Below are positions 11,288-21,355 of a stretch of DNA of 64,000 nt, one piece after another (the stretch's first letter is position 1; every line of letters begins with the position of its first letter). A program made the position numbers and the translations under genes. Location of the stretch: positions 183,786,807 to 183,850,806 of the forward strand of contig JAUPFV010000004.1 of NCBI GenBank assembly GCA_036936605.1. Direction: 5' to 3'. Source of the DNA: Limnanthes douglasii subsp. nivea. Taxonomy: Eukaryota; Streptophyta; Magnoliopsida; Brassicales; Limnanthaceae. The notes beneath the pieces are model-generated. The model was not told where the DNA came from. It saw only the letters and a list, made by a program, of their open reading frames with translations, and searched no databases.

Positions 11288-11977
11288 TTATGAAACAAGA
11301 TTTTCAATTCTATTTCTAGAAATGTGACCTAATCGCTTGTGCCAAAGTTTTGGTGATTTTCCTAGTTTACAATTTAGTTTTCCAGGTACATCTATATTCA
11401 TTATCTCTTTGTGATCCTTTATAGTATCCAATAAATACAAGTTATCATTTTTTATTAACTTTCCAGAACCAACAACATTACCATGTAAATAAAGACATAA
11501 AATTTCATTTCCAAATAGATAAAAATAACTTAATTTGTCCAACAACGGAAATGAAATTAGGTTCCTTCGAAAAGAAGGTACATACAATACGTCTTTTAAA
11601 TACAAAACATGTCCACTAGTAAGCAACAAACAAAAATCACAAATAGAATGAACTAAACACGAAATGCCATCAACTGTATAGATGGATGTTTCACCATCAC
11701 TCAGGTTTCGGCTTCTTATCATACCGTGCAAAGAAATACAAACATGAGTTGTTGCTGTTGTATTAACCCACAAAGTATTTCTCGGCACTGAAACTGAATT
11801 GATCTCAGAACAAACCATAGAATCTAAAATACCTTTGGCTTTCATCATAGCCCTCCATTTTTCACATTCTTTCTTAAAGTGCCCTGGTTTCTTACAATGG
11901 AAGCAACACCCATTACCAGACGTACCCTTATGTTTCTTTTGTCCCGAACCGGATGCATGTGCCTCTAAACCTTTCAT
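11288..11977 (-). pseudogene. Zinc knuckle, protease and pre-integrase region of element F
   Basis: A 229-codon open stretch. Near residue 25 is a CCHC zinc knuckle, CFHCKKPGHFKKEC. Around residue 72 is LWVNTTATTHV where copia proteases normally have W(I/V)DSGATTH, so the catalytic Asp has become Asn and the following Ser-Gly is changed. Then come LKDVLYVPSFRRNLIS and the GAG-pre-integrase block ending LWHKRLGHISRNRI with its conserved His residues. The protease is inactive as read. Confidence 0.85.
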
Positions 11978-12059
11978 ACTTTCTCTTAATTCCCTTATCC
12001 ACCTGAGCTTTCACCATTTGCACTTCTAGATGTTCTTGTTTCATCTTTTCCTCCTCTTG

Positions 12060-12600
12060 CGCTGCCTGAGATATGAGCTCGTTGAGAGTTCATTTCTCAC
12101 GCTGACAGTTATAAGAATTTTCGAAGTTCTTATATTGAGGAGTGAAATAGTGAAAAGCAAAGCTTACCACAACATCTTCCGGAAGGTCAATCTTAAGTGC
12201 TTTCAATTTGGAAGCGATGCTTAACATTTCTAAGATGTGCTCACGAACAGTCCATTTGCCACTATATTTCATAGAGGCTAGCTTAATAAGCAGCGTCTTA
12301 ATCTCTACTTTATCATTCTTGGCAAAACATTTCTCTACCTCTTCGAGAAACATTTTCGCATTGGTGATCTCAGGTGGAACTACACCTCGGAATGCTAATG
12401 GAATTGCTTGTTTCATGATCCCTAGACTTATCCTATTCGACGTTTCCCATGCCTCTGACTCTTTCTTCTCCGTAGGAGAACTGTCATCAGTCCGAGGTTT
12501 AGGTTCATCGACCCTTAATGCTAAGTCGTAATCATGGCCATCAAGTGCAGCAACATATCTTCTTTCCACAGCTCAAAGTTGCTTCCATTAAGTATGGGTG
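12060..12600 (-). pseudogene. Gag of element F
   Basis: The 12090-12569 segment matches the copia gag (UBN2 type): DYDLALRVDEPKP, SNRISLGIMKQAIPLAFRG, NAKMFLEEVEKCFAKNDK, MKYSGKWTVREHILEM and LPEDVVVSFAFHY. Codons just upstream (to about 12600) still read APILNGSNFELWKEDM, the usual gag N-terminus. No LTR or PBS follows to the right, so the element is truncated just upstream of gag. Confidence 0.82.
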
Positions 12601-14500
12601 CCTTTTTGCCTTCCGGGTTATAGAGATAAGAATTTGCTAGCATAACAAACAACAAACAATAAATAGCCAAAAACATCACTTAACATATAATCTTCATAGT
12701 ATTTAACAAATAAACATAACATAATAAAACATACTCTTACAACATCAATAAGATACCTTTGGGCAATCATATTAATTTTTATATGTATGAGTTTGAGCAT
12801 AATTAATGTTGATCCTACTAATTGACTTAAGTAAGAAAATATTCCTTTGGACCGATTTTCCTAGTTTAATTTTATTAATGACCAATTCATAAATAATTAT
12901 CTCGTGTCTAAGATTAACTATGTCAAACCTTAAACTTCATTTGGCCGATTAAAATTTACGTACTTGTCAATCATAGACTTGTCAAAACTCTAAAACAATT
13001 AATTCACCAATAGTGCTCACTTTGTCGATATATTGGATAATTAATTATTTATCCAAATTCGAACAACTTAAGACACGCTAATTATTTTGAAAAATACTAT
13101 ACGACTACATATTCACTTAATGTCCAAACTATTTCGTAGTCTATATATAAATTTAATAAAATTAAATTTATATATTAAATTATTAAACTATAATATTATA
13201 CTTAATAATGTATATATTAATATAAATCGGATTTATACGGAAAGGCTTACTAGAATAAGTATCCAATTGACGTAACTGGAGAAGCAGTTTTATCAATTTG
13301 AACGGTACACGTAGTTTCCTACATTAGGACATATTAATAAAAATGTGTTTGTAACATGTTGCGTATATTATGAAGTAGTTTTATCAATTTGAACGACACA
13401 CGTAATTTCCTACATTAGGACATATTAATAAAAACGTGTTCTGTAACATGTTGCGTATATTATATCTCCGCATAACTACTGCACAGTTAATAGGAGTAAC
13501 TTAAATCACGTTCTTTCACAGCTAACGACAATAGCGGCTAATGTACGGAATGAGTTAGATTTTTCAATTTTATAATTATATTAAACTTAATAAGGCACGT
13601 CTCTTTACACTTACAGTTACTTCAGTAACTTTATTAATAAATCCACACTAAGTAGTTTCTCAATTATATAATTATATTAAATCTAAGTAACCTCTTACTC
13701 TTACTCTCATCTTTAAGTGCATGCGCAATTATACTATAATTATTTTATGGGGGACTTATGTAATGGGTCTAAAATTTCTATTTACCCAAACATACCCAAC
13801 AGATCCATTTTACAAATAGAACCAGCCAATTTAAGAAAAGATTCAATTATCTATAAAAACAAAACAATTACATCCTCAAATCAAAATATTTAACCCCAAT
13901 TTCAAAATCAATTTTTTCTCCTCAAACTTTCTTTGTCATATTATCAAATTCATTAAGGGTAAAATCGTATTTAAAATTTAAATTTGGACTAATAGATAAA
14001 TAAAATCATATTTTGATAGATATTGGTAAAATCTATTTGAGGCTGGACAATTAGATACGTTTTTGTACCCAATTGATATAAACCCCTTATTTTAACAACT
14101 TGCGCAATTTCCGATAACCAAAACATATATATTTGCAGTAGGAATGCAAACAATTGAGACTCGAGACTCATTCTCATCCCATACTCTTCGATCAAATCTT
14201 CAATAATATATCCTCCATAACCAGAGGTAACGCGATTTCATAATTAGAAAAATAGTAAGTACAAATAGTAGCTAAACTATATGTATTTTTTTCTTTGATA
14301 TTTATTATAAGATATGTTATTGATTGCTTAATTTATCTTACTCTTTATGTTACTCTTCAAATCTCCAACAACATATTGTTGGTATGTTAGTTTTTGGGTT
14401 TATCGTCGAACCCAGGGGTTTGTTAGGTTGCATGTAAAGTTAATAGTTTCTTGAGAGTTGTGATGTATGTTAGATGTGCATTAGGTGGTTGTTTGTGGAT
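12601..14500. other. AT-rich intergenic stretch
   Basis: No gene or recognisable element protein. It holds one 91-bp tandem duplication (13281-13463). The remainder is AT-rich single-copy-looking sequence. Confidence 0.6.
13281..13463. repeat. Tandem duplication, 2 x about 91 bp
   Basis: Two adjacent units beginning GAAGCAGTTTTATCAATTTG (13281) and GAAGTAGTTTTATCAATTTG (13372), both ending near TGTTGCGTATATTAT. They differ at a handful of positions. No coding content. Confidence 0.92.
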
Positions 14501-14519
14501 TTTGGTGTTTTTGTAATAT

Positions 14520-14845
14520 TTCAAATATTTTCTACAACGTGCATGTAAAAAATAGAACAATTCGCGTCTTGGACATGTGCGTTGTGGTACAATTCACATC
14601 TTTATCACGTAGGAATGCAAACAATTCGCAGTTTCATCACTTTTTATAGTTCCAAAAGAATTCACATCTTGATTGCCTTTATTTTCCAACACAATTCGCA
14701 ACCTGTATTTGCAAAAAATTCTCAGGATACCCTGAGAGTTGATGCAAATACATGCTGATGAAGTTTAGAACGATTCGCAGCCTATCCTGGGAGTTGTTTG
14801 TAAATACAAGCTGATAGAGTCCATTTGGGGGAACAACTCGCATGC
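14520..14845. repeat. Palindromic short-repeat cluster 1 (5' flank of gene remnant)
   Basis: Repeated pieces of the form CAAACAATTCGCAG...CTGAGAGTTG. The clearest hairpin is near 14719-14740: TTCTCAGG and CCTGAGAGTT arms around a short ATAC loop. Degenerate half-units with AATTCGCA or AATTCACA recur about every 40-60 bp. Confidence 0.7.
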
Positions 14846-15267
14846 AGATGATGATTTTTGTTTTTGCAGGAAGAGTACCGTATTACTGGTTCCCACATCG
14901 AAGCTGCCAGAAACACACCCTTCGACACGCTTTTGAAAGCGGTGTTCGACCTCCGGAATGTGGCAGATCCGCCGAAGAAGAAGTTTTATTCGAACATTCA
15001 GTGGGTTGTGGAGAGGTTCTCGGCCGATGAAGACACCTTCTGATTTTGGTCAAAGTTTGTTAAGCTAACGACGGAAAATGTGAAGGTCATATTCGGGCTG
15101 AATCACGGGACAGAAGAAATGCCGTTAACGAAAACTGGAGCATTCCACAGCAGATACGTAAACGACAAGAAGAACAAATCAAGGATAATGAAGAAATACT
15201 TCATGGGCGAAACGTCGAGGAATATAGGACCGACGAATAGTAAAACCATCACAAACATATTTTAAAG

Positions 15268-15343
15268 GTATATGTAAATAGACTTTATATTATAAGCAGG
15301 ATGCTGAACTTTACTAACATAGCATGTTGTCGTGGGTTTACAG
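15268..15343 (+). other. Intron 1 of the gene remnant
   Basis: Donor GTATATGT at 15268 and acceptor TTTACAG ending at 15343; 76 bp, AT-rich. It lacks the palindromic motif present in the long introns. Confidence 0.45.
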
Positions 15344-15632
15344 GCAGGTATAACAGGAGCCATCAACGAAGGGGGGAGCATGAGTTGAAAGATGTTGCAC
15401 GACTGTTGATACTATTTTTGTGCTCAATCCTATTCTACTCGGTATCTGGAGATGTAATAGGTTGGAGTGTGCTTTATTTTGTTGAAGACCACATTAGAAT
15501 AAACGATTACGACTGGTCCAGATCAATAGCGTTGAAGCTTCTACAGTCTATCATGAGTTGCTTAGCTATCAAAAAACCTGATAGAGTCGTCGGCTGTGTT
15601 ACACTTCTAATCGTAAGATTGATTTATTCAGT

Positions 15633-15686
15633 GTAAATATTAGTTATATACAAAGCATCTTGATGATAATACTTGTTCTGATGCAG
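15633..15686 (+). other. Intron 2 of the gene remnant
   Basis: Donor GTAAATAT and acceptor TTCTGATGCAG ending at 15686; 54 bp, near the lower limit for plant introns. The flanks are coding-like. Confidence 0.4.
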
Positions 15687-15830
15687 CCCTTCGTCATGGA
15701 GCACTTAACAATCGTGCTAGAGGTCGTAAAGCCGACCTTGATCCCAAGGTTTTCAAATGGTGGGGATTAGAGTGTCTATCATCGACTGTCTCGCTCGCTT
15801 TGAAGACTACCTCTGCTGAAAGATAATGAG

Positions 15831-16270
15831 GTATGAAACATATAGTATAATAGACAACTATTAGGCATTAGAGTTGCAGGCAACTCTTTTCTAATCAAAG
15901 TACCAAACAACTCCCAGGATATCCAAAGCGTTGTTTGATATTCCAATTGAATTAGGGTATCAAACAATTCGTAGCCTATCATGAGTTTTGTTTGATATTC
16001 TATTAAATTAAGGTATCAAACAATTCAGAGCTTATAATTTGCAAATAAATGCTCAGGAAACCCTGAGAGATGTTAGCAACCCAATAGATAATATAGTTGA
16101 AAATAACTCTCAGGGTATCCTGAGAGTTTTTTGCAACTCCAAGCTGATAGGGTTACAAACAACTCTCAACATATCATGCGATTTGTTTGCAAAAAACAGT
16201 CGGGCTATAACCTGATATTTTCCAAACAAACCACGTGCAACTGTTTACTTTCATGTTCCACCCTTTGTAG
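15831..16270 (+). repeat. Intron 3 filled with palindromic short-repeat cluster 2
   Basis: Donor GAG|GTATGA at 15831 and acceptor CTTTGTAG ending at 16270. The intron is almost entirely made of the palindromic unit. The best hairpin is at 16105-16128, where AACTCTCAGG and CCTGAGAGTT form perfect 10-bp arms around GTAT. Other copies surround 15898, 15960, 16050 and 16160. Confidence 0.65.
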
Positions 16271-16721
16271 GTTTTGGAAGGTCCACTATGTCTTACTCAG
16301 GCTGAAAGAAAATAATTACCATGAGCAGTAGGTAGTGGAGATCCAGATGTTGCACCGACTTTACCCGAAGAAAGGCCGAAGAAAATGAAGAAAAATGCAA
16401 CCCTAAAACAAGGAAACGGGCGACACAAAAACAGAAAGAATCCAATCATGTGATATCAGTCAGAAGCCGACCACAAACAGTCTCCCGACCAGTGATTCCA
16501 CCAACGCTGATCAGGATACCTCAACAGGAGGCCGAGGAAGAGGGCACCACTTGTATGAGTGATACGATCGGTAATTTTATCCTCAAACGCAGAGAGACGA
16601 CTCCAAAAAAGTCTGGAACTGAAGGAAGATCAAACCATTTGAAGGCATATACCGGTAAGAACAAGTACCATCGTAAGATCGACAAATAGGCAAAAGAAGT
16701 AACTAGGAAATTGAGTCTTAC

Positions 16722-16790
16722 GTAAACGTAGATTTAAACGCTTTAATCAACGTGGTATATGTTATAATACGTCTGCTATTACGTTTTCAG
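16722..16790 (+). other. Intron 4 of the gene remnant
   Basis: Donor GTAAACGT at 16722 and acceptor ACGTTTTCAG ending at 16790; 69 bp. The downstream exon opens with the leucine-rich LEQLKLKIAELEAQ. Confidence 0.45.
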
Positions 16791-17414
16791 CTTGAACAAT
16801 TAAAATTGAAGATAGCGGAGCTTGAAGCACAACAAATCTGCAATGCTCTATCCAGTCCATTTGCCAGATTGAAAGCTCTGCAAAGGAGAAGGGACCTGGA
16901 CTACCGACATTTCCAGAAGAAGTGGCATCCACTGAATTGCAAGCAATTGTTCCATTTGAAATTCAGGATAAAGACCCAAATACAGTATGCTGAAAAGCAT
17001 AATGGAGTACTGCCATAAGAGAAGGATGATGATGGGAACCATTCACCCGTACCAATACCATCCGTCGTACCCAAAACGGATGATACAAATGATTATCTTA
17101 CGGAAGTTGTGGTTTTAGAAAAAGAGGCAGACGAGCCATCTGAATAAAAATAGGATGAGTTTTTGGTATCCACAAAGACAGACACAACAGAGAGATAGAC
17201 AGGCAAGTCTCCTCCTACACAAGAGGCAGAAACAGGTCTGTGTCCTCCAAAGGAGAAAGAGAGACATTAGTCTCTTTCAAATGACCGACAACTTGTACCT
17301 TACATGCCAGAGGAAATAGGCTGCCAAGAATACAGAGCTAAGGAGGTGGAAGCTCGTGAGAAGGAAGTGGCAACAGAAGAATCTGGACGTACAGACACAG
17401 ATATCCGTGAAGAT

Positions 17415-17829
17415 GTAAGTGGATCCAAAGTGCACTAAGATTCAAATATGTTAATATATTTTTGTGATAAAATTGTCAACTAATGTTAATTATTGTATAC
17501 ATATTCAAATAAAATCAACGTATGTAATTAAAACAGTCTGCGGTTTTTTCTTACTAACATTCGCGTACTGTTATGATACTTTTTTACACAATTTACTATA
17601 GGCTAACTTTCAAACGAATCTCAGGACTGTTATGTTAGTCCAAACAATTCTCAGGTTATTCTGAGAGTTGTTCTATATTCTGGGTATCATACAAATCGCA
17701 GGGTATCATGAGAGTTGTTCGATATTCAAATAAATTGTGGTATCAAACAACTCTCGGGTTATCCTGCGACTCTTTTGCAACTCAGAGTGCAATGATTCTT
17801 AACCCCTCCACCTTTTATTTTTTATTTTG
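17415..17829 (+). repeat. Intron 5 (3' limit uncertain) with palindromic short-repeat cluster 3
   Basis: Consensus donor GTAAGTGG at 17415. The 17600-17790 part carries several palindromic units, for example AATTCTCAGG...CTGAGAGTTG at about 17646-17670. The acceptor is not clear; the Gln-rich coding block starts by about 17830. Confidence 0.5.
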
Positions 17830-18150
17830 TATGAAACAACCGTGCGACAGAAAACACCCACAAGAAGAAAAACAAAATCAAGAGGAGCAACAACAACAAC
17901 AACAGCAACGAAAACAACAACAACACACACAAGAAGAACAAAAACAACAGAATCAAGAAGAAGAAGAACAACAACACCTAGCCTTGGCAAATAGAGAAAT
18001 GCTAACACAAGAAGTAGCTCCGGAAGTGTCAGAGGCTGCCAATCCCTGTAAAAAGTCAGAACTACTTAGCCAGGGAGAAGCACCGGTAGAAGACCAAAAG
18101 CGAGACAGAGATGTAACTTCAGAACATAAAAGGCCAAGCTTCTGAGTCGA

Positions 18151-18430
18151 ACGATACCAAGGAAAAATTATAGTAACAGTATCGAATCAACCGCAAAACA
18201 TAAAAGGCCAAGCTTCTGAGTCGAACGATACGCATGATAACACAGTGCATTTACCTGATGTATCTATTGATGGTTTTTACACTCAAGTTTCACACACGGT
18301 CTTTGGAGAATATGTCGGAGGATGCGATAAATGATTTTTGTCGACGGATCCAGAGATTATGCTGAAGTAGACAACAACATTGGTTATCGCTGACCATGTG
18401 GTAAACGAGATTTTAAATAATTTTGCAACG
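18151..18430 (+). other. Possible 3' coding remnant of the 14.9-18.1 kb gene
   Basis: After the Gln-rich block, a shifted frame gives short coding-like runs such as DVSIDGFYTQVSHTVFGEYV (about 18250-18320) and TTTLVIADHVVNEIL (about 18370-18415), interrupted by stops. A 26-bp segment (CATAAAAGGCCAAGCTTCTG plus GTCGAACGATAC context) is duplicated at 18125 and 18197. I cannot assign a domain. Confidence 0.35.
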
Positions 18431-18435
18431 TGTGT

Positions 18436-18493
18436 ATTAGGATTTTATGAGTGAATTTTAAATAGAACTCGTAGCATATCATGAGACTTGTGT

Positions 18494-18576
<83 letters not shown>

Positions 18577-18730
18577 GAGTTATAAACAATTCTCACGATA
18601 TACTGAGAATTATTCGGTATTCTATTTAATTGGAAACTCAAATAATTCACATGTTATCCCGAGAGTTGTTTGGTATTCTATTTAATTGGAAACTCGAATA
18701 ATTTGCATGTTACCCTAAGAATTATTTGGG
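18436..18730. repeat. Palindromic short-repeat cluster 4, split by a TA microsatellite
   Basis: Units such as CAATTCTCACGATATACTGAG, AATAATTCACATGTTATCCC and CGAGAGTTGTTTGG recur with a TATTCTATTTAATTGGAAACTC spacer seen twice (about 18618-18650 and 18673-18700). The TA run lies inside the cluster. Confidence 0.65.
18496..18573. repeat. (TA)n microsatellite, about 39 units
   Basis: An uninterrupted alternating AT/TA tract of about 78 bp, embedded in the palindromic cluster. Confidence 0.97.
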
Positions 18731-19079
18731 GAATGTAATATTATGATGCCTCACACAAACTCTAATTTCTGTTATTGTATGAGAAAACTAACCCGTTTTA
18801 AACGCTCCAAATCAAGATATAATACTAACCCAACAAAATCTTTTTGGTTATTAAAGAAACAATTCTTATGATCCTCACAAGAGTAGCTAATTAGGTAGTC
18901 ACCTCCTATGTATTCTCCACATACTCTTGGATACTTTAAAAGCTTTCAAACTCCGTGAAAGGCACAATTGCGGTTTGGTGACCATGTTTAAAAATACAAA
19001 CTCGTGATTTAGACATACCTTATCATGCACTAAACAAGCCATTAGTTATTAATTCCAAAAATACAGTGCAAGTTATTAG

Positions 19080-19445
19080 TTCATGCACTGAGCAAATCGC
19101 AGCCTCTCCTAAGAGTTGTGTTCAACTATAAGATGCGAATTGTTCGCAGTTTTATGTCTACTACAATGGAGTTGCATAATTCGCATCAACGCCTAAGAGT
19201 TGTTTGCAAATCAAGTATTTTTGCACTCAAGCGTGGACAAAATGTAAACAATTCGCAATAGTATGTGAGAGTTGTTCTCAACTCTTGAATTTCCTAAGAG
19301 TTGTTTGCAACTCTTGGATTTCCAGATTGTTTACAACTCTTGAATTTCCTGAGAGTTGTTTGCAACTCTTATAATTGCAATTCGTAGGATATCCTGAGAG
19401 TTATTTGCAACGCTTATGAAACCTTGAGAATCGGTAACACAATTC
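19080..19445. repeat. Palindromic short-repeat cluster 5
   Basis: Many half-units of the same family: GAGTTGTTTGCAACTCTT recurs at about 19260-19370, with AATTCGCA and CTGAGAGTT elements. The cluster ends just before the MITE at 19472. Confidence 0.65.
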
Positions 19446-19471
19446 GCATCTTCCTTGTTAATAATCTTGGG

Positions 19472-20144
19472 TAGGCATGGGCATATGGGTATGGAACCGA
19501 AGAACCGAACCGAACCGAAATAACGGATTCGGTTCGGTTCCGGTTCCTTATAAATACCCGTACGGTTCCTTATCTTAAATACCCACGGTTCTCGGTTCGG
19601 TTCGGTTCGGAACCGAGAACCGAATAGTACCCATAAAGAACCGAATAAGCAATAGTACCTTTGAATATTCATGGTTCTGTTCGGTTCCAAACGGTTCTTT
19701 TGGCTACAAAGTAACCATTTGGTTCTTTTCGGGTTCAGTTCCAAACAGTTCTTTTTGGTTAGAAAATAACCATTTGGTTCTTTTCAGGGTCAGTTCCAAA
19801 CAGATTTTTTGGTTAGAAAGTAACCATTTGGTTAGAAAATAACCATTTTGTTCCTTTCGGGTTCGGTTCCAAACGGTTCTTCTGGTTACAAAGTAACCAT
19901 TTGGTTAGAAAGTAACCATTTGGAACCGAAACCCGAATGTAACCGAACCGAACCGAGAAGAACCAAACCGAACTGAATTTTAATCAGTTCCTAAATGGGT
20001 ACTAGTTTTAAAGAACCGAAAGAACCGAGAACCGAACCGAACTGAACCGAATTTTAATCGGTTCCTAAATGGGTACTAGTTTTAAAGAACCGAAAGAACC
20101 GAAAACCGAAAGAACCGAACCGAAGAACTGATCGCCCATACCTA
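19472..20144. mobile_element. hAT-type MITE with GGTTC/GAACC repeats, 673 bp
   Basis: Terminal inverted repeats TAGGCATGGGC (19472-19482) and GCCCATACCTA (20134-20144) match at 10 of 11 positions. They are flanked by ATCTTGGG (19464-19471) and ATCTTGGA (20145-20152), an 8-bp target duplication with one mismatch. Eight-bp duplications and TIRs of this TAGG...GGGC type fit the hAT superfamily. There is no transposase. The interior is dominated by GGTTCGGTTC and, at the other end, its complement GAACCGAACC, plus about four approximately 55-bp tandem units with AAAGTAACCATTT (about 19672-19925) and two approximately 65-bp units (about 19970-20100). The dense subterminal repeats could be transposase-binding sites. 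Confidence 0.75.
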
Positions 20145-20152
20145 ATCTTGGA

Positions 20153-20600
20153 TACTATATAACAATTAAATAGTTGAGTGATTACTTCAAGTGGAATTTT
20201 CCTATTTTTTATATCAACACATTAATTAAATAATTATATTAGTGAAAATCAAAAGTCATAACTACACTAATAAATACAAGCAAATCTACTATTATTTTGA
20301 ATATAATATACTATTTATTAAACTAAACATAATATATTGTCAAATCTAGTATTTATTAAAATTAAATATAATCTACTTTATTATTTATTAAATTAAATGT
20401 ATTCACTAAATTAAATATATTCAGTCAAATCAATTATTTTATTCGAAGAAACGTGACTAATCTAATTATTTTTATTTAAAAAAAATATTATTCCAATAAC
20501 GCTGGAGAATAAACATTCTTTTATTGTCCGGTATCTTGGTACAAGTGCCCTTACACACGACTTTGAGAGTACAAATATTATATTTACTCACTCGAAAACA
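20153..20600. other. AT-rich stretch without visible features
   Basis: No ORF, repeat or element signature recognised; mostly A/T-rich sequence with ATTTATTAAATTAAAT-like runs. Confidence 0.6.
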
Positions 20601-21355
20601 CTTGAGTCTGGAGGATTACAGACAACGAATGGCTACATGTTTTGGTTAAGTAGGCTTCCACTGCCCATTACGCCGGTTATAATCCTCTGTAGATTACAGT
20701 ATCTCAATAATCTTCCTGTCTTTTCTCCTTCTTCGAATAATTATATCCCTCAACTAATATCGTCTCCCGCACCGGTGAAGGGTGGAGTCCGCGCTGTGGG
20801 AATAAATTTCACCATTGAGAACAATAAACTTATTTTTACACTTGATGGAGAAACATAATTGATTACTACAGAAGCTAACGATGACTGTAGTGAACTAACT
20901 AATATAAAGAACATGGCCAGGGTTCAAATTCTACAAAGATGGAATAAACACAGAGATCTCCTTTATTCATCTCCTCTAGCTTACGGTGATGAATCCAGAG
21001 TGGAATCGATTTCCACAGAATTCGACAGAACTCAAGCATTTTTAATCTTACAACCAAAAGAATTTTAGCATCTGTTGACAAAGCCGAAGTAGGTTATCCA
21101 ATCAAAGAAAGTTTACCTCATCCTCGGCGTCTTTCCGTGAAATATTTGGCTACTTTGTGCAAAACGTTAAGATCCTCCGGTATGGAAGGAAAAACAAAAC
21201 AAAACTCGAGCCATGCTCGAGTTGGGAACACGAGACCTATACTGTCATCTGTTGCACCACTTGAAAGTTTTGAAATACCTACACCGATTTCTTTAATACA
21301 CTGCCGTCGCGATCTCCAGCTCGAGCCTTTCTGTGAAGATTTTGGTTGCTAAACA
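20601..21355 (+). pseudogene. Unrecognised degenerate coding-like region
   Basis: Three consecutive plus-strand blocks lie end to end: 20637-20858 (VKGGVRAVGINFTIENNKLI near its end), a segment to 21068 (NMARVQILQRWNKHRDLLYS), and, after a shift, 21090-21352 (VGYPIKESLPHPRRLSVKYL, then ATLCKTLRSSGMEGKTKQ). Codon-like composition and near-abutting frames suggest one old coding sequence with a stop and a frameshift. I do not recognise the family. It stops abruptly where the gypsy fragment begins at about 21356. No promoter or poly(A) signal is evident. Confidence 0.3.

Larger units (their letters stand above)
7840..12600 (-). mobile_element. Ty1/copia retrotransposon F (Ivana/Oryco-like), one LTR found
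   Basis: Reading the minus strand: gag (12.6-12.06 kb), zinc knuckle, protease, integrase, RT, RNase H (to 8771), a 3' untranslated region, a polypurine-like site, and an LTR ending at 8337 on the plus strand. The protein style (NAKMFLEEVEKCFAKNDK in gag; LWVNTTATTHV; RRNLISFPLLDK) resembles the Ivana/Oryco lineage. I found no matching 5' LTR right of gag, so the 5' end appears truncated near 12600. The right-hand boundary is approximate. Confidence 0.8.
14870..18150 (+). pseudogene. Decayed multi-exon plant gene, suspected plant-mobile-domain/Ulp1-associated type
   Basis: Seen: coding-like blocks separated by GT-AG introns. Likely exons are 14870-15267, 15344-15632, 15687-15830, 16271-16721, 16791-17414 and roughly 17830-18150; the donor at 17415 is a consensus GTAAGT. 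Exon 1 has TGA near 15042 and TAA at 15263, so it is broken. Exon 2 reads ELKDVARLLILFLCSILFYS, then GWSVLYFVEDHIRINDYDW and GCVTLLIV. That helical pattern recalls N-terminal regions of plant-specific mobile-domain or Ulp1-associated proteins often captured by MULEs. Exon 5 begins with a heptad-like LEQLKLKIAELEAQ. The last block is rich in Gln, Glu and Lys. No protease catalytic residues are visible. Family assignment is inference. Confidence 0.45.

Noticed and set aside
17799..18008. Minus-strand Val/Leu-rich ORF that looks like a membrane protein
   Set aside because: It is the antisense shadow of the Gln/Glu-rich tail of the gene remnant.
18488..18685. ORF with a run of alternating Tyr-Ile codons
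   Set aside because: It is a translation of the TA microsatellite.
14520..19445. CRISPR-like array of palindromic repeats
   Set aside because: Units are degenerate, irregularly spaced and lie in plant introns and flanks; there are no unique spacers of constant length and no cas genes.
19331..19744. 137-codon minus-strand ORF rich in Arg, Pro and Asn
   Set aside because: It is generated by the GAACC/GGTTC repeats at the left end of the MITE and straddles the MITE border.
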